Assembly: GCA_964560765.1 (NCBI GenBank)
Contig: CAZLMG010000058.1
Span: 1 to 14,479 of the forward strand
Direction of reading: 5' to 3'
DNA from: CAZLMG01 sp964560765
GTDB lineage: Bacteria > Bdellovibrionota_B > Oligoflexia > Oligoflexales > CAZLMG01
DNA length: 14,479 nt
The position numbers and the translations under genes are program-made. Positions within the stretch are counted from its first letter, which is position 1, and each line of letters opens with the position of its first letter. The notes beneath the pieces were generated by a model. The model was not told where the DNA came from, did no database searches, and saw only the letters and a list, made by a program, of their open reading frames with translations. Below are positions 8,134-14,479 of the stretch, piece after piece.

Positions 8134-8772
8134 TTAGATGGAAGCCTCATTGACGATGGCAAGCAGGTGAGCCAAACTCTTCGCGTTGAGCTTGTCCCGA
8201 ATCTGCGTTCGATGGTTATTGACGGTTGCGGGGCTAATCTGCAGCTTATCGCCGATCTCACGACTTGTTAGCCCGCGACGAATAAGTTGCAGGACCTCGC
8301 GTTCACGCGGAGAGAGAGTTCCCAATCTATCTCTAGGCGAGGATGCTTCGCTTCCGGAGCCGAGCATCTCGCTATCGCCGATGGGTTCAGTCGCAAGCTC
8401 CGCTGTCGTGCTTGGATTCTGCAGGTCAAAAAGCTCTAGTAGGCGATCGGGAGCGAATGGCTTTTGAAGAAAGTCGGTAGCTCCCAACTTCATAGCTCTC
8501 ACAGCCATGTCGACATCCCCATGACCGGTCATGATGACCACGCGAAACTGCCAGCCTCGCTGCCGGAGAATGCTGAGCAGCTCCAGGCCATTAATTCCAG
8601 GCATACGGACGTCGATCAGCGCCCCGAAGGGCTGGGTTTCGTCACATGCCGTCACGAACGACTCGGCTGAAGAGAAGGTAAAAACCTCCACCTTCAATGC
8701 CTTCAGCAAAGAAGCCAGCGATTCGCAGACATCTTGATTGTCATCCAATACATAAACGACTTTTGTGGCCAT
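8134..8772 (-). CDS. FixJ/NarL-type response regulator (receiver plus LuxR-type HTH)
   Basis: The 212-residue product is a DNA-binding regulator. Its receiver domain (about 4-120) has acidic pocket Asp10-Asp11, phospho-acceptor Asp54 (LIDVRMPG), Thr82 in MTGHGD and Lys104 in LQKPF, all intact. MTGHGD and the FLQKPF turn are typical of the FixJ/TtrR branch. A linker of about 30 residues leads to a LuxR-type helix-turn-helix (about 150-208) with LSPREREVL (153-161) and GLTSREIGDKLQISPATVNNH (residues 167-187), the standard recognition-helix pattern. The partner kinase is almost certainly the next gene, whose ATG comes one base after this stop. No strong Shine-Dalgarno is seen before ATG 8772; a possible promoter lies at 8824-8829. 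The chemosensory receptor gene ends 131 bases upstream on the same strand, so this regulator could also receive phosphate from the CheA-type kinase; that is inference. Confidence 0.93.
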   Translation of the reverse strand: MATKVVYVLDDNQDVCESLASLLKALKVEVFTFSSAESFVTACDETQPFGALIDVRMPGINGLELLSILRQRGWQFRVVIMTGHGDVDMAVRAMKLGATDFLQKPFAPDRLLELFDLQNPSTTAELATEPIGDSEMLGSGSEASSPRDRLGTLSPREREVLQLIRRGLTSREIGDKLQISPATVNNHRTQIRDKLNAKSLAHLLAIVNEASI

Positions 8773-8823
8773 GGATCACACTTACTCGGGCATAGATGGG
8801 GGTTAACTCGCGCCCTTCCATTT

Positions 8824-8829
8824 ATCATA
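8824..8829 (-). promoter_or_regulatory. Possible -10 element for the response regulator/kinase pair
   Basis: On the minus strand TATGAT (one mismatch to TATAAT) lies 51 bases upstream of ATG 8772, within the 131-base gap after the receptor gene. No good -35 hexamer is present at 16-18 bases, as is common for activated promoters. If real, the two-component pair could be transcribed apart from the chemosensory genes. Confidence 0.3.
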
Positions 8830-8903
8830 CTCGACAAACGCCCTCGTCGCCTAAACTGCCTCCTCGTCCGGCTCGAACCCAGAGCGACATTTCGAGGAAA
8901 ACG

Positions 8904-11075
8904 TCATTTTTTTATCGGAATCACCGAAGCCTCGTGTTGGGGCGGATCACTCTGGGTTTGACGCATGACCAACACACTCCAGCCCTTGCCTCGATAATTG
9001 TTGTAACCTGGAGTCTTGGCATATCCGATTGTATATTCAACATGCCGCTCATGAATTAGCTCATTGGTAAAGCCCGAGACACCAGAGTCGAGAAGCTTAT
9101 AAGTTCTCAAATTGGCAAAGGATCGCTCAAGTAGCTCATCGCCAGTGGAACTACCAATCAACGTTCCTTTGCTATTGATCAAGAACACCTGACTTTCGCG
9201 CCCAACGATCGCAGCCTTCATAATTCCATAGATAAAGTCACAATTGAAGCGCGTGGTGATGACACCGACAATGGCGCCCGTCACGTCGGTCAAGGGCGCC
9301 GCGAAAGTCACTGTGTAGTTGCTGACGGTTTTCGAGTAATACAGGTCCGTCACCACCAGCTGTCCGCGACTGCATTCGCGAAACCAGTCCCGATCGCCCT
9401 GACTCTCACCAATAAGATCAGTTCGCACGGCAGCGGAGACGATCGTCCCTCTGAGATCCAAGACTAAGATATCGTGATAAACCTCATAGATTGAATGAGC
9501 CTTCTGCAGCAGTTCTTGCGCAGAAGGATCGTTTTTACCAGCCTTCGCACAATCAATGAGCTTCTGAAATTTAGCAAAGGCTTGGATGTCACAATTTCGC
9601 TCAAACAAGTTTCGATCGATTTTATCGATAGTATCAAACGCAGCGTCGGCCAGACGCACAGCTACGGTCTTATGCACACAGCTGCCGAGCGACTCCGTCA
9701 GTTGGTTGACGATGGAAACGAATTCCTCTGACTGCTTGGCGAGGCGACCAATTTCTGATGCAATCACAGAGAAGGACTCGCCTTCCGCCCCCGCAACCCC
9801 AGCTTGAATGGATGCATTCACCGCCAGCATGTTGGTTTCGTTGTTTATAAAGTTGATGGCTCGGACCAGTTCGCGAATCGTCGCACTGACTTCCACCAAC
9901 TCATGGTTGGCGATCTCGGACGCATACAGATGCGATGTTCCATCGCGTTGGATCTTTTCGAGTAACAGCTCCGTTGACTTTAGTTCGACAGGATGACACA
10001 CAACCGCCGACCATCGCTTGCCGGGATAGGCCGCAAAGCCACGCGTATGGCAATAACCCCAGGCGGTAGGTTGACCGTTGCGCGCACATTCAATCGAGTA
10101 TCCGGAGCCGCCAGCAGTTGCCTGTTCGCCAGCCATAAGCCAGGAAAGATCATCTCTCAGCACCCCTCGCTTTCCGGTTGATGCAATAACGGTACCCTCA
10201 TCGTTGATAACGTAAGCGCGGCACTGGGGGTCCAGTGGAATTTTATCAAGTACTTCCTGAGCAAAACTCCAGTTAAAACTTGTTATCAGCACTCCAACGA
10301 CAGCACCCGAAGCGTTGTGAATCGGAGCGCAGTAGTGTACCGCTGGCTGTTGGGTGAGCTGAGAAATATGCATGTCTGTAACGACAACCTTGTTCGCCGC
10401 ACGAACCTCCTTAACATAGGCCAGTCCAGGATGCTTGGTACCAATCATATTATTTCGCTTGGCGGCTGCGATAACCACACCGTTTGCATTGATGACAAAA
10501 ACGTCATCATAGACTTGGTATGTCGTCATGAGAATTTGCAACTGCTCGTTGCACTGGGCGATGACGCGATGGGATGCAGGATCGGCACCGTCGGCTTTGA
10601 GATACTCTCTGACTTCATCGCTGCCCTTGGCGGCCAACTTGCGGGCGCAGTTTACTACGGAGTCAAAGGTCGCCCACGCTTGGCAGTCGCAATTGCGCTC
10701 GAATAGGTTACGATCGATCTTATCGATAATGTCGGATGCAATGTCGGCATACCGCACAGCCGTGGCGCTTAGGGCACAGCGTTGCAGATTGCCGATTTCA
10801 GAACGGAGCTTTTCGGCCAACTCCTCCGTGCGCTGCGCTTGCCTGCTAATCTGATCCGCCACCAGCGTGAAGTTCTCGGTTTGGCTTTGACTGCGAGCCG
10901 CCTCAATGGCGGCGTTGAGAGCGATAAAGTTCGCCTTGAGATTAATATTCTCTAACATGGACAGGGTTGCATTCATTTGAGTCGTAGCACCCAACAGCGT
11001 CACTCCGCTGCTAGCACTTTGCGGACTCGCGGTCACCGACTCAACCGCCCCAAGTTGTTTCAATGCCGTGCTCAT
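8904..11075 (-). CDS. Soluble chemoreceptor-like protein: tandem repeat of MCP signalling tip plus dCache
   Basis: The 723-residue product has no signal peptide or membrane segment. It is an internal duplication. Half A has a short MCP-like hairpin (about 26-98) with the tip sequence NFIALNAAIEAARS (49-62) and FTLVADQI (69-76), then a connector KIDRNLFERNCDCQAW (119-134) and a dCache-like sensor (about 150-362). Half B repeats this: tip NMLAVNASIQAGVAG (415-429) with FSVIASEIGRLAKQSEE (435-451), connector KIDRNLFERNCDIQAF (485-500), dCache (about 512-705). The tips match the region of MCPs that binds CheA and CheW, but the long methylation helices are missing. dCache domains are usually extracytoplasmic, so a cytosolic tandem is odd. 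Its ATG overlaps the cheA stop (ATGA, 11072-11075), and AGGAG lies eight bases upstream (11084-11088), which points to coupled translation and a physical partnership with the kinase. The ligand is unknown. Confidence 0.88.
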   Translation of the reverse strand: MSTALKQLGAVESVTASPQSASSGVTLLGATTQMNATLSMLENINLKANFIALNAAIEAARSQSQTENFTLVADQISRQAQRTEELAEKLRSEIGNLQRCALSATAVRYADIASDIIDKIDRNLFERNCDCQAWATFDSVVNCARKLAAKGSDEVREYLKADGADPASHRVIAQCNEQLQILMTTYQVYDDVFVINANGVVIAAAKRNNMIGTKHPGLAYVKEVRAANKVVVTDMHISQLTQQPAVHYCAPIHNASGAVVGVLITSFNWSFAQEVLDKIPLDPQCRAYVINDEGTVIASTGKRGVLRDDLSWLMAGEQATAGGSGYSIECARNGQPTAWGYCHTRGFAAYPGKRWSAVVCHPVELKSTELLLEKIQRDGTSHLYASEIANHELVEVSATIRELVRAINFINNETNMLAVNASIQAGVAGAEGESFSVIASEIGRLAKQSEEFVSIVNQLTESLGSCVHKTVAVRLADAAFDTIDKIDRNLFERNCDIQAFAKFQKLIDCAKAGKNDPSAQELLQKAHSIYEVYHDILVLDLRGTIVSAAVRTDLIGESQGDRDWFRECSRGQLVVTDLYYSKTVSNYTVTFAAPLTDVTGAIVGVITTRFNCDFIYGIMKAAIVGRESQVFLINSKGTLIGSSTGDELLERSFANLRTYKLLDSGVSGFTNELIHERHVEYTIGYAKTPGYNNYRGKGWSVLVMRQTQSDPPQHEASVIPIKK
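8961..9893 (-). repeat. Coding repeat unit B of the receptor (tip plus dCache)
   Basis: Encodes residues about 395-705. It aligns with unit A along its length: MCP tip, the identical 12-residue KIDRNLFERNCD, then the sensor domain with shared landmarks (YEVYHDILVLDLRGTIVSAA against YQVYDDVFVINANGVVIAAA; AIVGVITTRFN against AVVGVLITSFN). DNA identity is clearly lower than protein identity, so the duplication is old. Confidence 0.8.
9987..10973 (-). repeat. Coding repeat unit A of the receptor (tip plus dCache)
   Basis: Encodes residues about 35-363, the first of the two tip-dCache units. Its connector shares 12 identical residues with unit B. It carries more cysteine (ten in residues 100-360 against five in half B) and has diverged at the putative ligand pocket. 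Confidence 0.8.
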
Positions 11076-14000
11076 GCAGCGCTCTCCTTCCGCTGGTTCA
11101 CCAGCCCCTTACTCTGATAAATATTCAAAATCACTGTGTGATCAATCAATGATATGACCTTCTGATCCTTTTGGAAGACGCCCTTCAAGAAGGGCGCAAT
11201 CTTGATATCCTGTGTTGTTGATTTGCAGATACCTTCACCAGGGCTGAGCTGCGACATCAACACCACCTCGCCGATAGCATCAACCAACAAGGCCGCAATG
11301 GCGCCATCACTTTCGACGATTATCTGGTGGTCAGCAGATGAATTCTGACTAGGCGAAATGGCAAACAGCTTCGCCACGTCGATGACTGGCACCATCTTAC
11401 CGCGAAAGGCTGTCACTCGATCCATCCATGCCGGAAAGTCGGGAACAGGGAGGTTCTTTGAGGTGTGCGACACCTCTTTGAGTACATCCATCGGTATCGC
11501 AAATGCATGATTGGCGATGGTGAAGGTGACAGCCCGGCGGCTGACCTGGGAGTGCTGTGCATCGCCATGAGCAGCTGAGGCGTCGCTGTGAGCTAGCCCG
11601 GACTCAATTCTCTTGAGATCCGTCATCACTTGCTGGTGATGCATCTTCGGAATAAAAGCTGATGCACCAGCCGACATGGCGAGCCGCATGACTTCTTTAT
11701 TGGTAAGAGAGGTAATGATCAGGACCGGCAGTGACTTGAGACTTTCATTTCCCTTGATCCAACGAGTCAGACTGAGACCGTCCATCCTTGGCATTTCAAT
11801 ATCGGAAAGGATTGCACCGATGCCCTGCAAATTCTCTGGATGCTCCATAAACTCTTTGAGAGCTAGTCCGTCCGGAAAAGCGACGCTGTCAATGTTGCGT
11901 GACTTCAGAAAGGCAATCAATTGCTCCCGAAAGAAGGCGTCGTCTTCCGCAATTGCAACCTTCCGCACCTTGACCGATCGCGCCTTCTGCGCTTTAACAT
12001 CCGCGCCAAAGGCACGAGCGCTCAAGCCAAAAAGATCAATCACAGTCACCGTGCGCTGGTCGATCACAGTTGTACCTGTAATAGCGTCTGAGCGCAGGGT
12101 GTTGTCGTATTGCGTTGGTAAGCGCACGATACCGTGGAACTCATCCATGGGTAAGCCGAAGGTCTTATCTTCAACTTGGTAGATGATGACGGCATAGTCG
12201 TCGCGCTCGATATGCGACTTACTCAGAAGATGTTCTTCAACCCAAACGAGGGGTACGGTGATATCCTCTAGCGTGATGTACTTTCGACCATCGACAACAT
12301 GAATATCTTCTTTGCGAATGGCGACGATGCGCTTGATTACATGCACGGGCACGCAGAATTGTTCGTAGTTGGTGAAGAGCGCGATCTTCTGCTGCAGGCG
12401 TCGCAGGTCAGACGAGGTAATAGTCGTTCCGCCGCGAATCTTGGCACTATGCCCACTGCGGACGTCAATCTGATTATGAATGCGGGTGGCTAGCCGCCCG
12501 AGGTCGACCTGGAACATGAGCGAGCCATCGCCTCTGCGGGTCAGACCTGAAAATGGAGCATCCGTGGCAAACACAGCAGGCAGAGGTTGGCAAACGATGT
12601 TACACGGACCAACTATCTTACCCACCTCAAGTGCAAAGCGGGTGTTGCCAAACTTAACTTGAATGAGATGCCGATCGACAGGCTCGGAGACGATACCAAA
12701 CGCGGCTGCCAAATCCATAACCGGGATAAGCGTATCGCGTAAAGACAATACCCGACTGCCATCATTCACACTTCGCAGGTTGTCCTTGACGAGCGGCGAA
12801 TCCATCGAGAAAACTTCCTCGATACAGACCTGGGGCACGGCATAACTGCGATTAGACAAACGAAACTCTAAACATTCAGAGATCGCCATGCTCAGCGGCA
12901 ACCGCATGGAAATTGTGGTGCCTGATCCTGGATTCGAGATGAGATCAATCGTGCCGCCCAATTTCTCCACGGTCGCCTTCACCACGTCCATACCAACACC
13001 GCGTCCCGATATCTTGGTAACCGTGTCAGCGCCACTGAACCCCGGAAGGAAGATGAGATTCTGCAGCTCGTATTCGGAGAAACTGATGGCTTCCTGCTGA
13101 GTGATGAAATTTCGTTCAATTGCTTTGCGCTTGATTCTCTCGGGATCGATTCCCTTACCATCATCAGATATCTGAATCACCACCTCGCCGGATTTGTGGA
13201 AGGCCGAAAGGGTAACTTGGCCCTCGCTCGCCTTGCCAACTTTGACCCGTTCGTCGGCGCTCTCCATGCCATGATCGACGGCATTGCGCAGCATATGAAT
13301 GATCGGGTCAGCGATGACATCAAGAATGGATCGATCAACGAGCGTATCAGCACCGTTGACCTCAAGGGTGACTTGCTTGCTGACCTCTTGCGCCGTTGCA
13401 CGCACAACGCGATGCATCGAAGCAAAAACCGGCTTGATCGGACTCAAGCGCATCCGCAGCACGGTGTTTTGTAGTTTATTGGAGAAGTGGGATAGCTGCT
13501 GACAGTTCTCGACAAAATTCCAGTCGGACGCATAGCGTTTCAGCATGAACTGAAAAGCACTTTCGACCAACATGAAGTCACCGACCACCAACATGAGCTG
13601 ATCGACTAACGACCGTGCGATTTTGATGTACTCGTCGCTTTCATTCTTTGGATCACGTCGGACCTGATCATCCTTTGCATTCGAGGCCGAAGAATCATCG
13701 TCAGACTGATTCGAGTTAGCCGCGGCCGAGGTCATCTCCTCCAATTGCGCGAGTATGCCGAAATATCGCAGATGACCTTCAGATCCAGATTCTTTGATTC
13801 GCTCGCGAATATCGCGCATGGCGCTCAAGACGTCGAGAAGCAGGCTGACAATGGCCTGAGTGATGGCACATCGCCCACTACGTACGTGGTCGAACAGGGA
13901 TTCCGCATAATGCATCAGTTCAGGCAGAACCTTGAAGCCCACCATGGAGGAGCTGCCCTTGAGGTTATGAAAAGATCGAAAGATGTCGTTAATCAGGTTG

Positions 14001-14149
14001 CCATTGTTCGGTGAGGACTCGAGCTCAACGATCTTCTGCTCGAGATTGGCAATAGACTCCTCGAGCTCCTGGACAAAGCTGGCGATAACATCCGCAGCCT
14101 GTTCGTCGTTGGCCTGACCTTCCGCTGATTCTTCACCGAAGAATTCCAT
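11072..14149 (-). CDS. cheA: CheA-type hybrid histidine kinase with three CheW-like domains and an internal receiver
   Basis: The 1025-residue product is a cytoplasmic chemosensory kinase. Domains: Hpt (about 18-135) with phospho-acceptor His61 in RSFHNLKGSSS; acidic linker (145-172) in place of a P2 domain; P3-type dimerisation helices (about 172-238); ATPase (about 240-417) with N-box MLRNAVDHGME (Asn289), G1 DDGKGI (329-334), FLPGFSGADTVT (367-378) and GRGVGMDVV (382-390); P5/CheW domain (about 420-560); a second, degenerate CheW-like domain (about 583-715, ending TVIDLFGLS); receiver (about 728-850) with Asp736-Asp737, phospho-acceptor Asp783 (LSDIEMPRMDG), Thr813 and Lys835; and a third CheW domain (about 872-1012) with RGKMVPVIDVAKLF (916-929). 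All catalytic residues expected of CheA and the receiver are present. A receiver lying between CheW domains instead of at the C terminus is unusual. The start at 14149 has GAGGA about ten bases upstream. It is followed, with a four-base overlap, by the soluble receptor gene. No separate cheW, cheY, cheR or cheB is present. Confidence 0.93.
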   Translation of the reverse strand: MEFFGEESAEGQANDEQAADVIASFVQELEESIANLEQKIVELESSPNNGNLINDIFRSFHNLKGSSSMVGFKVLPELMHYAESLFDHVRSGRCAITQAIVSLLLDVLSAMRDIRERIKESGSEGHLRYFGILAQLEEMTSAAANSNQSDDDSSASNAKDDQVRRDPKNESDEYIKIARSLVDQLMLVVGDFMLVESAFQFMLKRYASDWNFVENCQQLSHFSNKLQNTVLRMRLSPIKPVFASMHRVVRATAQEVSKQVTLEVNGADTLVDRSILDVIADPIIHMLRNAVDHGMESADERVKVGKASEGQVTLSAFHKSGEVVIQISDDGKGIDPERIKRKAIERNFITQQEAISFSEYELQNLIFLPGFSGADTVTKISGRGVGMDVVKATVEKLGGTIDLISNPGSGTTISMRLPLSMAISECLEFRLSNRSYAVPQVCIEEVFSMDSPLVKDNLRSVNDGSRVLSLRDTLIPVMDLAAAFGIVSEPVDRHLIQVKFGNTRFALEVGKIVGPCNIVCQPLPAVFATDAPFSGLTRRGDGSLMFQVDLGRLATRIHNQIDVRSGHSAKIRGGTTITSSDLRRLQQKIALFTNYEQFCVPVHVIKRIVAIRKEDIHVVDGRKYITLEDITVPLVWVEEHLLSKSHIERDDYAVIIYQVEDKTFGLPMDEFHGIVRLPTQYDNTLRSDAITGTTVIDQRTVTVIDLFGLSARAFGADVKAQKARSVKVRKVAIAEDDAFFREQLIAFLKSRNIDSVAFPDGLALKEFMEHPENLQGIGAILSDIEMPRMDGLSLTRWIKGNESLKSLPVLIITSLTNKEVMRLAMSAGASAFIPKMHHQQVMTDLKRIESGLAHSDASAAHGDAQHSQVSRRAVTFTIANHAFAIPMDVLKEVSHTSKNLPVPDFPAWMDRVTAFRGKMVPVIDVAKLFAISPSQNSSADHQIIVESDGAIAALLVDAIGEVVLMSQLSPGEGICKSTTQDIKIAPFLKGVFQKDQKVISLIDHTVILNIYQSKGLVNQRKESAA

Positions 14150-14235
14150 ACTGCGCTGTCCTCAGCTCAGCAGCCTGAAACATTTTGAGCGATGGGCCCT
14201 TCCCTGTCATGGTCGGCAGCCAACCCCCTTGGTCG

Positions 14236-14265
14236 GTCACGATCGGCTGTGAGGTGGATCGTGAC
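14236..14265. promoter_or_regulatory. Perfect inverted repeat, candidate operator upstream of cheA
   Basis: GTCACGATC (14236-14244) and GATCGTGAC (14257-14265) are exact reverse complements with a 12-base spacer. The arm centres are 21 bp apart, two turns of B-DNA, as expected for a dimeric regulator. It lies 87-116 bases upstream of the cheA start. No T run follows on either strand, so it is unlikely to be a terminator. The neighbouring FixJ-type regulator is one possible binder, by context only. Confidence 0.45.
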
Positions 14266-14280
14266 TTGACACACGGGTGT

Positions 14281-14307
14281 GGTTCGGAGAACTACGCGCT
14301 AACTTTA
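14281..14307 (-). promoter_or_regulatory. Partial sigma-28 (FliA)-type promoter upstream of cheA
   Basis: On the minus strand TAAAGTTA (14300-14307), 11 bases, then TCCGAACC (14281-14288). The known sigma-28 consensus is TAAAGTTT-N11-GCCGATAA: seven of eight bases match in the -35, spacing is exact, and only CCGA matches in the -10. A transcript would start near 14270 and carry the inverted repeat in its leader. Confidence 0.22.
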
Positions 14308-14382
14308 ATGATGCGTCCATAAGGATTTGTAATAATTAGATATGTTAGCCATGGTGGGGAAAACATGTTATCCACGATTCGA

Positions 14383-14400
14383 GAGCGCTGGGAGCGCTGG
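14383..14400. repeat. Tandem 9-bp repeat (two copies of GAGCGCTGG)
   Basis: GAGCGCTGG occurs twice in direct succession (14383-14391, 14392-14400). Each copy contains the palindrome AGCGCT. Two units are too few to infer a function. Confidence 0.6.
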
Positions 14401-14431
14401 GCAAGAATATCCATGACTACGCCATAAACTG

Positions 14432-14455
14432 GCCCCCAAGATTGTTGCTGGGGGC
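14432..14455. terminator. GC-rich hairpin, weak terminator candidate
   Basis: GCCCCCA (14432-14438) and TGGGGGC (14449-14455) pair perfectly around a 10-base loop. On the minus strand the hairpin is followed by CAGTTTATG, only a short T run; on the plus strand none follows. It could end a gene entering from the right edge on the minus strand, or be a structured RNA element. Confidence 0.3.
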
Positions 14456-14479
14456 TGATGTCACTTCCGTGAAATCATG

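Larger units (their letters stand above)
14150..14479. other. Upstream region of the chemosensory genes
   Basis: These 330 bases carry no convincing gene of normal size. They hold a perfect 9-bp inverted repeat (14236-14265), a partial sigma-28-type promoter (14281-14307), a tandem 9-bp repeat (14383-14400) and a GC-rich hairpin (14432-14455). A 20-codon plus-strand frame (14365-14427) follows GGGGA (14357-14361) but is too short to call. Confidence 0.5.

Noticed and set aside
14369..14377. Single DnaA-box-like TTATCCACG
   Set aside because: One isolated near-match with no cluster, AT-rich unwinding region or replication gene nearby.
1..14479. CRISPR arrays, tRNA or rRNA genes, insertion sequences, attachment sites
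   Set aside because: No regularly spaced repeats, tRNA-like folds, transposase or integrase motifs were seen on either strand.

Overview
The window looks like chromosomal DNA from a Gram-negative bacterium. It has several lipoprotein-type signal peptides, a c-type cytochrome lipoprotein and a large chemosensory/two-component block. Base composition is roughly balanced by eye. Diheme lipoproteins, many unrecognised lipoproteins and a fused CheA together would suit a predatory or deltaproteobacterial-type lineage (Bdellovibrionota, Myxococcota) or another proteobacterium. That placement is inference; no rRNA, tRNA or marker gene is present to settle it.

Left part (1-6200): mostly exported proteins without recognised function, in mixed orientation. 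A partial lipoprotein gene leaves the left edge (1-57, minus). A possibly frameshifted lipoprotein gene follows (631-1752, plus). Convergent to it is a diheme cytochrome c lipoprotein (1767-3284, minus, GTG start). Upstream of that, on the same strand, is a secreted protein with a C-terminal Gly/Ala-rich hydrophobic helix (3717-4970, minus). A small lipoprotein with a CxxC motif (5488-5967, plus) and a possible 38-residue peptide gene (6088-6204, plus) close this part. Four gaps or flanks of more than 300 bases (58-630, 3285-3716, 4971-5487, 14150-14479) are described separately.

Right part (6201-14149): four genes on the minus strand, read from right to left, that may form one signalling operon. 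First is a 1025-residue CheA-type kinase with Hpt, dimerisation, ATPase, CheW, CheW-like, receiver and CheW domains in one chain. It overlaps by four bases (ATGA) the gene for a 723-residue soluble chemoreceptor-like protein. That protein is an internal duplication: each half has a short MCP signalling tip followed by a dCache sensor, and no membrane segment is visible. After 131 bases comes a FixJ/NarL-type response regulator, and one base later a membrane histidine kinase with an extracytoplasmic dCache-like domain and a HELNQPL phosphorylation site.

The most interesting unit is the CheA/CheW/receiver/CheW kinase coupled to the tandem tip-dCache receptor. No CheR, CheB, stand-alone CheW or stand-alone CheY is encoded in the window, so the pair may be a minimal, adaptation-free chemosensory module. 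It may pass its signal through the built-in receiver domain or to the adjacent FixJ-type regulator. Upstream of cheA there is a perfect 9-bp inverted repeat with 21-bp centre spacing and a partial match to a sigma-28 (chemotaxis/flagellar) promoter.
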